This document shows, in pieces, positions 10,813 through 22,100 of a stretch of DNA of 64,000 bases. The notes under the pieces are model-generated. The model was not told where the DNA came from. It searched no databases and saw only the letters and a program-made list of their open reading frames with translations. How positions within the stretch are numbered: the first letter of the stretch is position 1; each line of letters starts with the position of its first letter. Source of the DNA: Ancistrus triradiatus (lineage: Eukaryota > Chordata > Actinopteri > Siluriformes > Loricariidae). The stretch lies in the NCBI GenBank assembly GCA_025084515.1, contig JAJAGP010000207.1, positions 62,001-126,000 of the forward strand, written 5' to 3'. The translations under genes and the position numbers were made by a program.

Positions 10813-11178
10813 TATTTCTTGGGTGACTCACTCATTCCCAGCACTGAACAGTATCCACTGATCTCTGAATGGAGAATGCTAATGATACTGCACTGTAACA
10901 GAGTACACTTTTCAATCGCAATAAATGGTCTCTATAAACTCCGTAATGTAACACTGTTGAAAGCACAACTGCTTTTCAGTCCATTTTTATCTGCTTATCT
11001 ACTGATATGGTTTGATTTGCATTTAATATTCAAACAAATGTGTTTTACGTAGGAGCAGCCCATTCTGGTGAGACTTAATAAATATAATAGCTGTACATTT
11101 AAAGATGCAATTCACTCCGGAAATGTGGAGAGTCCACCCAAAACCCCAAACCCAACCCCTTAAAAAGAACTCTTCATA

Positions 11179-12047
11179 CAGTGCTGTCCAAAGGTATTAG
11201 GCCACTATTAGATTTGTTGTTTTAGCAGTGCTATAATGACCATACAGTGGTGCTTGAAAGTTTGTGAACCCTTTAGAATTTTCTATATTTCTGCATAAAT
11301 ATGACCTAAAACATCATCAGATTTTCACACAAGTCCTAAAAGTAGATAAAGAGAACCCAGTTAAACAAATGAGACAGAAATATTATACTTGGTCATTTAT
11401 TTATTGAGGAAAATTATCCAATGTTACATATTAGTGAGGGGAAAGTATGTGAACCTTTGCTTTCAGTATCTGGTGTGACCCCAACCCCCCCACCCCCCAA
11501 CTTGTGTGGAAAAATTATGACTTGAATGAAAATCTTTTCAAAAAGACGTTCCTGATCAAGCTTCTTCTAATTGTGGAAGGGTCAGCTTGGCATTGTAATG
11601 AAGCCGTCAGATACTGCTAGTACTTTAAGGGGAGGTCACACTAAGTAGTTACCGCTGTGGCTTATATAAGCTGTGTCTTTTGATTTTTTTTTGTCAGTTT
11701 TTTAACACTACGTACACATTTTTTGGTTGTATTCTAATAAAAAGACTTTGAAACAATTATATATGGTATAGTGGCCGACCGTAATGGCCGATGCCGATAT
11801 TTAGAGAGCAGTTATAAATCTAATAATAATAAATGAGACAAAATTGCTGAACTTAAATGAACATTTCTCTAATCCAGAAATGCACAGTTTCTCTACATTT
11901 TCTACACTATTTCTGAATATCAGCCGATGCCAGTTCTCTCAATATAGCATTAATCACCATCTATCTATCTAATATGTTCATTATTACCATTGCTCAAACG
12001 ATGGTATATCTAATCTAATGGTGGCCTAAGACTTTTGCACAGTACTG
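11179..12047. mobile_element. CAGTACTGTGCAAAAG-type element, with nested insertions
   Basis: Termini CAGTGCTGTCCAAAGG and, reversed, CAGTACTGTGCAAAAGTC, flanked by TA. The interior ATCAAGCTTCTTC block matches 17620. It holds a family A Tc1 end (11245-11500) and a stretch resembling a hAT terminus (about 11765-11950). Confidence 0.7.
11245..11500. mobile_element. Tc1-like family A, left end only
   Basis: Starts CAGTGGTGCTTGAAAG after a TA and stays close to 35790-36030 for about 250 bp, then breaks at a C-rich run. No transposase remains. Confidence 0.8.
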
Positions 12048-13449
12048 TATACAAATATAAAGCAGGGTTTCTACAGACCTGTAAATGATTAAACAAGAAT
12101 TGTATTTATTTTCTGGATCTGAAAATGTTTGTAAAATAGCAAGATATTAATTAAATTTCTGTTTTAATTCACACTTTAATTTGTGATTTTGACTGCTACA
12201 CTAACCTTGCTTTCTTTTTTCTTAATGGGAATAAAATGCTGAGTCAGCGTGTCTTTTGTAAGGACTGGCTTTCTTGTGTAAACTATGGCACCAAATATGT
12301 CAAATTTGATGGGAATGGATTGGATTTACTGGTTTACTTAACGTTGCATCGCCATCAATAATAGTTCATGACAGGAGCAAGTATATAGCTAAAAGGTTCT
12401 AGCTAAAAGTCCGTTCTTCACTCTGTCAGTTCCCCTGCGCTTAACAAGCAGCACTCTACAGTTTGAATACTGCTATTCTAGACCATATGCAGTGTTTATG
12501 TACTGTGTACAATGGCCCCAGAGCTGTGTGGATTGTCTTAAATGATGGATATTAAAGGTGCGATCAGCTGTTTGTCAGAACACTTTATTTACTATTTTAA
12601 TAACCCGACAATCCAGCAGCTGTCTGTGAACTAACAAGTGTCTTGACATGGGCATTTTGGAGGAGACCGAACAAGGCTGAGATCTTCATACCAGCTTGCT
12701 TCAGCTTCTGTTCACCAAAAATGCAAACTAGAGTTTTAATTAAGCAATAAACTACATTTATTGAATTGCACTGTAGCATACCTAGTTGCAGTGGCCAGAC
12801 CACCTGATAATTGGTTATATTTCACTGACAGTAACTATGCAGTTCTTATTTGTCAGAGAGTTTTTTGAAAGTCTTCAGAAGCCACTGCGCCTGTCAGACC
12901 TGTTGATGTAAATGCAGTACCGAGCACATGTTCAGCAGCTCTGTAAATGTTGGTGTGTGATGTCTCGTCTTTTGATACTCTGTAAAGTGTACACGATTGA
13001 TTGTAATGTCTTTCTAAAACAGTGTAAGATTAAATGATTGATTAATCACCTCTGACTGGGACAGTCAATCGTTAATGTGTTAATCCACTTGTTTGCCATT
13101 TGATAGATTGCACATTGGTGAATGTAGATGGAGTGATGCCAGGCGTCTGAATGTCTGCTCTTGACCACTGGAGGGTAGCAGTTGCTTCAGCAGCTACAGC
13201 ATGAAATGTAGGTCAGTACAGTTCATGTTAGGTTAAACTGACAGGACTGCATACATGTGTAAGTGCAGCGGTCTAATACGCTAGCCTACCACCTTGGAGA
13301 TTCAGTTCCAGTACTGGTGAGGAGTTCCAGACAGGTGATATGCTAGGCTGTGTATGAGGGAGGTGAGACCAGTTAGGATAGACTGGCAGTGTCTGAGATC
13401 ACTAGTGAAAATGCTTCCATTTTTCTCAAATTGAATACAATGATTTTCA
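12048..13449. other. intergenic, nothing recognised
   Basis: No coding, RNA or clear repeat structure seen between the two genes in this stretch. Confidence 0.5.
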
Positions 13450-13889
13450 TTGACAATTATATAATCAATCAGCGTAGCAAATCAAGTTGGAACCGAAAAT
13501 GACGAGTACCGAGCAAATTTGTCCCATAAGGAATAATGTAGCAACACAATATACTGATGAACTTGACTAGCACAGCTGCTAAGCTGTCTGCACCCTGTGT
13601 TCTGGAGCATTCAGTTCCTGTTATGCTTTCGGTTGTCTGAGTAACCTCTTTAGGAGATCTACTAAGATGTGTAGATGTAAAAATAAAGAAAAACAATCTG
13701 AATCACTGTATTGAGTTGCGAATCGTGAATCGAGTTTTGGCTGAATCGAACCACGTAGCTCGAGTCATACAAGTTTAAGCAAGTGTGCCGAGTACCGAGC
13801 AAACGACGAGAACCGATTTATCTAGTCAAAATACGCCGAGAACCGAATTTGACGAGTTGTGAGGTGGTCGAGAACCGAGGTACCACTAG
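13450..13889. mobile_element. Tigger-like MITE fragment (TACCTCGGTTCTCG family)
   Basis: Shares GACGAGTACCGAGCAAATTT and the end GAGAACCGAGGTACCACTA with 27815-28588. The left terminus is missing. Confidence 0.7.
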
Positions 13890-14037
13890 ATGAAAGAGAA
13901 TCTTGTGAGGTTACTGAATGCTTGATTTCTCTCCAAGTGCCCCAGTAAATGCTCAGTAGGGTTTAGTTCAGATGAAGGCTTAGTCCTGGAGGAAAGTCCT
14001 TGACAGTGAGCACACATTGATCTTCTTTGGTCAAGTA

Positions 14038-14614
14038 CCGTATTTTCCGGACCATAAAGCGCACCGGGGTTATACGGCGCGATACCCGTTAGCAGCCGAT
14101 CACTGATATATTTTCATACATAAAGCGCACCGGGTTATAAGACGCATGAAATGAAACAAAACTCTTAAGTTCCGTCGGAAGCTCAGTTTGGTCTTTACCT
14201 GGCACAGGGCGTCGTCTTGCTTCCTCCACTTCCGTACCATTGATTCGTTAATGTTGAATTCTCTCGCAGCTGCTCTATGTCCATGTTGTACTGCGTGACT
14301 GATGGTGTTGTGTTTGAAATCCGCTTCGAAAATAAATGAATGAATGCACACACCCTAATGCTGAAGCACATACCGTATTACTCCGTGATGCTGCGCACTA
14401 CGGTGGCCGTAAGCTTCGTAACTTACCAGGCCGTGTTTGCTAAAACATTTTTGACAGATTTTATGAGCGCCGTGTACCATCTACAATCGGTTCTAGGTCA
14501 GAAAGCACAACCAGAATTAATTCATACATTAGACGCACCGCATTTTAAGGCATACTGTCGATTTTTGAGAAAGTTAAAAGATTTTAAGTGCGCCTTATGG
14601 TCCGAAAAATACGG
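14038..14614 (-). mobile_element. pogo-like MITE, second copy, reversed
   Basis: 577 bp between TA dinucleotides, very close to 7343-7914 but in the opposite orientation. The - strand near 14160-14340 encodes FEADFKHNTISHAVQHGHRA and NINESMVRKWRKQ. Similar length and high identity suggest recent copies of one source. Confidence 0.8.
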
Positions 14615-15559
14615 TAGTTACAAAGCTTTGTGTTGTGTTTTGGGTCAAACAAAACAAACAAACAAGAAAAACACAAAATAGAGTAATTTTTACTAGTCAT
14701 CTCAGACTTTTGCCCCCCAAAAAGTGTGAGGGCTGGAACTGGTCCTGGAAGAACAGCTCCGAGAAAAAAAAGCTGTGTAGTTTGGGATGTTAAGAACATA
14801 GAGCATGAAACTAGGGGTAGCACGAAGTCTAACAGCATAGCTAGAAAGGGAAGAACCAGAAGGTAACAGCCCAGAGAAGCAACAAAAGTGAGTGATCACA
14901 CATGAGAGGAAAGAAGAGGCAGCCCAGCATCCCAGAGCACCACGAAACTCTTAATGAACAGGCAGCTCTGCTCCTAGCCTAAGGCAATTACGCACAAACC
15001 GTGGGAAATGGGGAACCGAAGCTCAGCAGAGGCCAGCGACTTCACCATACAGACCCGACCCAATAACAGGTTGGTTCAGCTTTCCTTAAATGTTCTCCCT
15101 GTACAGTCTTTATAGAAAAATCATCATGCTCTTTTAATGACTCACTTTGTCTTATAGCCTGAAATCAAACATGTTAAAAACATTTTTCCAGTTTTATTTT
15201 ATTGTTTTACATTTTACCTTAGAACGTTCAAATGTCTAGGGCAGGACTGTAACCTAGTCACTTGAGGATATTCACCTTCCTTCCTACCCTTAAGCTTCTG
15301 CATTTTATTTTCGTGTTAGACAGTGAGCCACCTGCTGAGCTGCCTAGCACAGGGTCACAAGTATTTGGGCGCACTTGGCAGCATCCATTTTCCCTTCAAC
15401 CCTGACCAACTGCTCATTCCCAGCTGATGAAAAACTGCCTCCGCAACAGAACGTTGCTGCCACCATGCTGCCCAGTATGGAGAGTATATTTTGGATGGTG
15501 TGATGCATTTGGACTTCACCTGATACAGTGCTTGGATCTCATTTGATCATTTCAAATCA
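14615..15559. other. intergenic, nothing recognised
   Basis: No gene or assignable repeat seen. Confidence 0.5.
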
Positions 15560-16000
15560 TTTCCCTTATATGGCACTGCATCAAGAGCCGCCAATCATCA
15601 GCAGCTGATAGAACCACATGGGCAAGGTATTACTGTGACAAACTTTTGTCAAGCACTACAGTACAGAGTTGCATTCACAAATGCCACTTAAAACTTCACT
15701 GTGCGAAACCAAAGCCTCACGTTAACCATGTCCGACTTCTCTGTTGCACACCTATAGACGTGTTTGCAGGAAGAATGGGATAAGTCAACACCTAAAGCAC
15801 TGCATCGCTTGGCATCCTCAGTGCCAAAACATCTTAAGTGTTCTGAGAAGGAATGGCAACATTGCAAAAACTTTTGTCCCAACTTTTTTGGAACATGTTG
15901 CAGGCCTGAAATGCAGGAATGGATGTTTATTAACAAATGGAATGAAGTTGACCAGACGAAACACGAACTTTCTTAGGATAATACTGTCTGCAAAACGTAT
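15560..16000 (+). repeat. dispersed DNA-transposon-like repeat remnant
   Basis: The end block from TTTTGTCCCAACTTTTTTGG to AGTTGACCAGACGAAACA is a common fish interspersed repeat; part of it recurs reversed at 5913-6025. Family not assigned. Confidence 0.5.
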
Positions 16001-16902
16001 ATATTGCAGGGAAGGCGATCAAAACCCATGATTTTAAAGTTAAATGAGGAGCCGACGTGCAGGACAACTGAACTTACAACAAAAACCAAAATAAATAAAT
16101 AAAAATCACATTTCACAAGCCATTTATTGAAAACGCACATATCGGATACAGAAGGCCTCTCATTCCACTGATAAAGACCTCGACGCTAAAGTTATTGCTT
16201 CTTTTCCATGGCACAAAAATAGAAGTACAAAGATTTGCCATGCAAACTTACTACTGACAAGTTTTTACAAAACAAGCAGGCTTTTAGCACAGGTACTACA
16301 CTGAACAGATGTGATGTCACAGGCGAAGTTTAAAAATGAGTACAAAACAACGTTCGTTAAAAGAGGACATGCAATGAAAAACTAAAAAAAAAAAAAGCAA
16401 CACAACCTTCAGATACAAATAGTGATTCAATATAGAAGCATATTTAAACCAACAATGGGCTGCATTCTCAGAATGCTGTGCAAATAATGTTCATCAACTG
16501 CCACATTTGAAATCTTCAACTCGTCCTGCCTTCACGTACTTCAAACCGATGCGATGACGGCCTCTACTCCTGCCCCACGGCTGCCAGCGTCTCTAGTGCA
16601 TCTTTGGAGAAAGCTCCTGCTATTGATCTCTGAACGTACTAATGGACCCACACATTCTCACTAACAAGTGCCCATTCTTCCTGCTCTTAATGCATATGTC
16701 AACAGTGCCTGTAGCTTCCGAGTTCAGAAAGAATGCAAAGCCTTTTACAGAGTGTATGTAGAGTACAAGACAACAGCATGATGCATGACTGCTCCTGACA
16801 TGGGTTCAAATCAGCTTCAGTCCATAGGGTTCGGTGATATATCGGTACTGCAATACATTGCACCTGAATATGTTTTTGAGTGAACATTGCACATGCTGTG
16901 GG

Positions 16903-17082
16903 CAGTGGTGGCTCAGGGGTTTAGGTAACTCGACTGTTGACCACAAGGTTGATGGTTCAAGTCTCAGTGCTGGCAAGCTGCCACTGTTGGGTCCCTTAAA
17001 CCCGATTTGCATGCTGGATTGTACCCTGTAAGGTTGTAAGTCACTCTGGATAAGGGTGTCTGCCAAGCGCTGGAACTGTACT
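16903..17082 (+). repeat. diverged SINE in probable fam13b 3' UTR
   Basis: Head GTGGCTCAGGGGTTTAGG, core AGCTGCCACTGTTGGGTCCC, tail GTCACTCTGGATAAGGGTG. The core is shortened and the copy is old. Confidence 0.75.
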
Positions 17083-17415
17083 CCAGGAGGAAGGGAAATT
17101 CAAAGCATGGCATGCAGACGTGAAACATGACAGTCTTGTTTAGCTTAGTAAAACTGATGGAATGTAGGTTTCCAAAATGGAGCAGCGCCACCTCCTACTT
17201 TCACCTTGAACATCCCACGGCGTGTCGTCAGTTAACGTAGCATGACCAGTCCGTTGTTGACCTTGTGCAAGTTTGGGAGGTGTCCATCGAGGGTAACAAG
17301 GCAGGCTGATTAAGCAGCACTGACTTTAAGAGTAACAACCAGTATGAAACATGAGCAAGCAAACAAGTAACAATTCAATGCGGAACGGATCCCCTTCCTC
17401 AGCAGTACCCACATA

Positions 17416-17881
17416 GAGTACTGTGCAAAAGTCTTAGGCCACCATTAGATTTTGTTTTAGCAGTGGTTAAATGACCATATATAACGTTGAGTGCGACGGG
17501 ACCCTAAAATTTCAAACTTGGATTCGCCAATGCATTCGTCCTCTTTTCCACTGGTTTTTATTCCAATCTTTGTCAGCTTTTCGCCCTGTTCCTCTTTCGA
17601 AAAAATGGTCCATTCCGATCAAGCTTCTTCAGACTGTAGAAGGGTCAACTGGGCATCCCCATGAAGCTGCTATTGCCCAAGTGTCACACTTAAAAACGTA
17701 CCACTGTAGCCTACAGGAGTGGATTTTTTCCCATTTTTATTCTAATACTGCTTACAAAATCATGTAATGTCTGGTTGTGTTCTAATAGCAGACTGAGAAA
17801 TAATTATATAATAGTCATTACACCACTGCTACAACTGGTGTATTTAATCTAATGGTGGCCTAAGACCTTTGCGCAGTACTG
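17416..17881. mobile_element. CAGTACTGTGCAAAAG-type MITE
   Basis: AGTACTGTGCAAAAGTCTTA at the left and the reverse of it at the right, TA at the right flank, about 466 bp. Same family as 11179-12047 and 19387-19638; the TA preference suggests Tc1/mariner. Confidence 0.75.
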
Positions 17882-17929
17882 TATTTGTGGGCAACTGGCA
17901 TAATCATTTCCCATTCTTTGCTAGCCCCC

Positions 17930-18145
17930 AAATGCAGAGATCTGGGTTTGAAACCCGGTGCTGCATTCTGGATCACACAGGCACGACGTGCCATGTCTGA
18001 GGGAAGGAAGCCCTGGGAACGAGGGAGGTCAAAAGCGTTCCCTGCAATGGACTGGTTCAAGGACCGCCAGCGCCCTGTGAATTCTGGCATAGGCTCCATA
18101 TGACCCTGTAAGGATAATCAGGGTTAAAATAGGGATAAAATTTTG
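17930..18145. repeat. common fish dispersed repeat fragment
   Basis: CTGCAATGGACTGG, GCATAGGCTCCATATGACCC and AAGGATAATCAGGGTT resemble a very abundant repeat tail of fish genomes. Family not assigned. Confidence 0.45.
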
Positions 18146-18689
18146 AAATGTTCCATTCAGTCAGGGATCTGTTAGTCATACACAGACCACAGAAAGCTAA
18201 AAAGTATGAAGCTTTAAATTAAATACACATCTAGTTGTTCACGTCGTTAGCATAGCACTCATACACGTCGAGTAACAATACAGAATACTATGTGGTAGTC
18301 TTAACTTCTCGTCGGCCTGATCAGCGTTTTGGTGGCCGATGGGTCGTGTACAATAACAGAAACGAAAAGAGCACCAACTTGTTCTTCGGATTATCTTACT
18401 GGAGAAGATAAAGAAAACAACTGAGTTTTTCCAAGTACAGCACGTCTGTCTGTATCTGGTGAAATGATGACATGTACGAGAGAAACGGCATCCATAGATA
18501 AAGAATGATTTTTGACGTAAGCGTACAGATAGTTCTGTCCGAAAGAACACATTCCAATAGTGTCGAAGCTCCTCAGGGCTTGAGGAGGTAGCTTGTTTTA
18601 TCCATGGTACAAGTCTGTGAAAGATGCTGACTGGGATTATGGTCATGAGTCCTGTTCCAGCCTTGCGCTCTCTCTCTCACACTCTCTCA

Positions 18690-18690
<1 letters not shown>

Positions 18691-18722
<32 letters not shown>
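18691..18722. repeat. (CA)n microsatellite
   Basis: About 16 CA units after a CT/CA-rich lead (18667-18690). Confidence 0.95.
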
Positions 18723-18724
<2 letters not shown>

Positions 18725-18987
18725 CAGGAGATTCGGCTCACACTCCAAGTGTGTCCCTCTTTACTAAGGATTTCTCAGTATGAGAAAACAAGATGGACAT
18801 AAATAAAGCAGGAGAAGGAGAAACTAAAGCTATGTAAATATTACATGCAGGGAGATTATTCGTCCTCTTGTTGGCCGTCTCACATATGAAGGGCACACAA
18901 CTGGGGAGGTTAGTAGGACGAAGAGGTTCATGCAGGGGATTGATGTGTATTCATGTCGCAGGTCCTGGCCGCCTCTTCATGATGGAC

Positions 18988-19111
18988 TTAAATGGATTTG
19001 GACGAGTCCTGCTTGCTGATGAGGACCTCGAGGAGACGCAGTTTGGCTTTGATGCGTTTGTACTCTTTGTACTCGTCCATCATGGGCACTCGGTCCTCCT
19101 TCTGGACGTTC
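18988..19111 (-). CDS. fam13b: fam13b terminal coding exon
   Basis: The acceptor is tcccaacag. The exon completes Arg, then NVQKEDRVPMMDEY, KRIKAKLRLLEVL, ISKQDSSKSI and TAA at 18988-18990. The C terminus is identical to what I recall for human FAM13B over the last ten residues, which fixes the paralogue. Confidence 0.96.
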
Positions 19112-22100
19112 CTGTTGGGAGACAAGAGTCTGTGCTGAGTGACTGCCACTGGGACACCATATTTAGACCTAAAATCCAACAGTTCTAAGCTTTGTCCTTG
19201 CAAAGTAACCAGGCGACAAGCAGCAAAATGTTGGTTTGGGACCTGGGACTGGTGGACACGGTGAATTGACACGGTGTCGGTTTGTTACCACGACAACTAC
19301 TGCGATTTGCATGACTAAACATTTACTAGTATTTCTATTTAAAAAATATATAAAAATCTATAGGCTAGTGTAGCTTCATCGAGATGCCAAGTTGACCCTT
19401 CTACAGTCCAATGAAGCTTGATCAGGAATGGTAGCAACCAAGAAACCATTTCTTTTCAGAAGGCCAAAAGGGTGAAAAGGCTAAGAAAGCTCAGCTGAGA
19501 GAGACTGCAGGAAAGATCAACCAGCAGGAAAGGCTATTATGGACTGGCTCCAGTCGTCTACAATAGGTTATATATGGTCATAATACCATTGCTAAAACAA
19601 CAAATCTAATGGTGGCCTAAGACTTTTGCACAGTACTGTATATATAGTACTAGGCATGTGTCAAAATCTTCTATTTTGCTTGAAAACACTGAAGCACGGT
19701 CTGGAGCTGGACCAGACAGAATCGCATCCTACATTCACACGGTTATAAGGTAAAAGTCCCACCACTCTTGACCCTGGTCTCACATTCCAATAGGTCTCTC
19801 CATAGAAAGCCATTCAAATTTTGGCCTCTTTGCCTCCTTGTTATTGTCATTACATGTCTCTGAGATCAGCATCTCCATTCACCAAGTGAAAAAACAACTA
19901 TTGTTATCGGTACTCATTCACTCATTCATTCTTTGTCTTAACCGCTTATCCTAGTCAGGGCTGCGAGAGAGCCAGTGCCCAGCCAGCAACACTTGGCGCA
20001 AGACAGGAACAATCCTAGACAGGGTGCCAACCCATCGTAGGGCACATACACTCACACATGTTCACACTCCATAGGGGCACTTTGTAAACACCAATAAACC
20101 TAACATGTCTGTGGAATGTGGAAGGAAACTATCAGTACTCTATATTCCATATTCATGGTTTACTTATGTAAGGTGGCTTGATGTTCTTTGTGTAGTCAAA
20201 AGAACATGACCTGTTCAGACCACTGCTGGACACAGACCATGTTTAAAATGGGAAGAACCTAATTTAACCAAAAATAAAACAAAACCCCCAGAAAATCAGA
20301 CCTGGGAAACTTTTACATTCAGTACATTCCATGTGTGTGAGCTTGTTGGTCAAGAAACGATCCTATAGCATAGATTAGAGCTCTGGGACAAAAATACCCA
20401 ACAATGATGCAATCACGTTCCTGAGGGTGACTTACCTTCCATTCTGTTGATAGAAGTCGCTCTCGAACTCGCGGATGGTCTTCCTCAGTTTCTTCTTCTC
20501 TGCTCTGGCTTTCCAAAGCTGCTCCAGGAGTTCAGGCCTGTGGGACACATTGCTTAATGTTCAGGGTACATGCATGGAGATAGGCTGCGTACAAAGCATG
20601 ACTGACCAGGGATTCCTTCACCTTTGCATAAGACTCTCTACATGTCTCTTGCAGTATGAATTCTAGGTTAGGAGAGCACACTCTGCCCTTGCAAGCAGAA
20701 GAACCGACTTTCTACATGCTGAGCTTCTCATCCTGCTCAATTACTTCTTAAAGGATTATCCATATCTGGCTTTGAGGTAACTAACCCTCTTAGTACATGT
20801 TCTTATATACACTGTCTAACCAAAAAAAAAAGGTCACCACCTGGATTTAGGTCACCAGCTGGCAACAAGTTATTTAACCCTTACTGATGCAGTGAGGAGC
20901 TTCTCAATTACCTCATTTAGCAGTCACCCTTATCCAGAGTGACTTACAACTGATACAGTCTTACAGTCCAAGCAATTGTGGGTTAAGTGTCTTGCTCAAG
21001 TACCCAACTTGCAGAGATTGCTTGGCAGACCTTCCGGTCCATGGGCCAGTACCTTAACCGCTAGGCTACCACAGTCCCAGTGTAGCTTCTTATTTGTTAA
21101 ACAAACATGTCGAAAGACACATCCTGTGGTCGTGGAAAAGATGTTGATCTGTTTCAGAAGGGTCAGATTGTGAAAGAGTGGTTCAGGGAGCATGAGACAT
21201 CACTATCACACATGGACTGGCCACCACAGTCCAGACCTGAAACCCAATGAGAATCTTTGGGATGTGCTGGAGATGACTTTGGCAGTGGTCCAAATCTCCC
21301 ATCATCAACACAAGATCTTGGGGAAAAAATAATGTAACTCTGGAATAAACTGCTTCTACAATGTCACAACATTTATTTCTGTCCAGATTTGCATTAATTC
21401 TCCAGCACATCCCAAAGATTCTCACTGGGGTTCAGGTCTGGACTCTGTGGTGGCCAATCCATGTGTGAAAATGTCGTCTCTTGCTCCCTGAACCACTCTT
21501 TCACAATCTGACCCTTCTGAAACAGATGAACATCTTTTCCACAACCACAGGATGTGTCTTTTGACATGGTCGTTTAACAAATGAGAAGCTCCTCACTGCA
21601 TCAGTTAGGGTTAAAGAACTTGTTGGCAGCTGAAACAATCACCAATGCAGTAATTATCCAATGGGAGGCTCTTCTGTAAACTACTTAACTATTTGCTTAG
21701 TTAAATCCAGATGTTGAGCTTTTATTTTGCCCAGGCAGTGAATGCCACGATACATCCCAATCAGAAGCAGGTCAGCACGGTTGAGCACACTTACATGGAT
21801 GAGGCGTTGGAGCTAGACAGACGCAGATCAAGAGTCAGCTTGCCCAGGCTCTCCTCCATCTTGGGCCTCCGGATGCTCTCGGGCTCAGGCTGGTCAGAGC
21901 TGGGTCGGGCCGCTAGGTCCAGTGCGATGATGACCTCAGACTCGTCGCTCTGGATTTCTCTGATGACCTGCTCATCTCCATCATCTTCTTCCTCCTCCTC
22001 TTCCTCTTTGATCTCGTCACAGAAGTGCGCAGTCTCGCCCTCGATGATGGGCTGCAGGGTCTGGTTGCGCCTCTTGCTGGAGGGTGAGGCCTGGGAACAG

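Larger units (their letters stand above)
16105..18987 (-). other. fam13b: probable fam13b 3' UTR with poly(A) signal
   Basis: No coding follows the fam13b stop. On the - strand an AATAAA at 16123-16128 is followed by a U-rich run (16085-16105), a good cleavage context, giving a UTR of about 2.9 kb. The stretch contains a SINE, a CTGTGCAAAAG element, a (CA)n run and a dispersed repeat, so an earlier site, for example AATAAA near 17557-17562, may be used. Confidence 0.4.

Noticed and set aside
18868..19188. 106-codon frame on the + strand
   Set aside because: It is antisense to the terminal fam13b exon.
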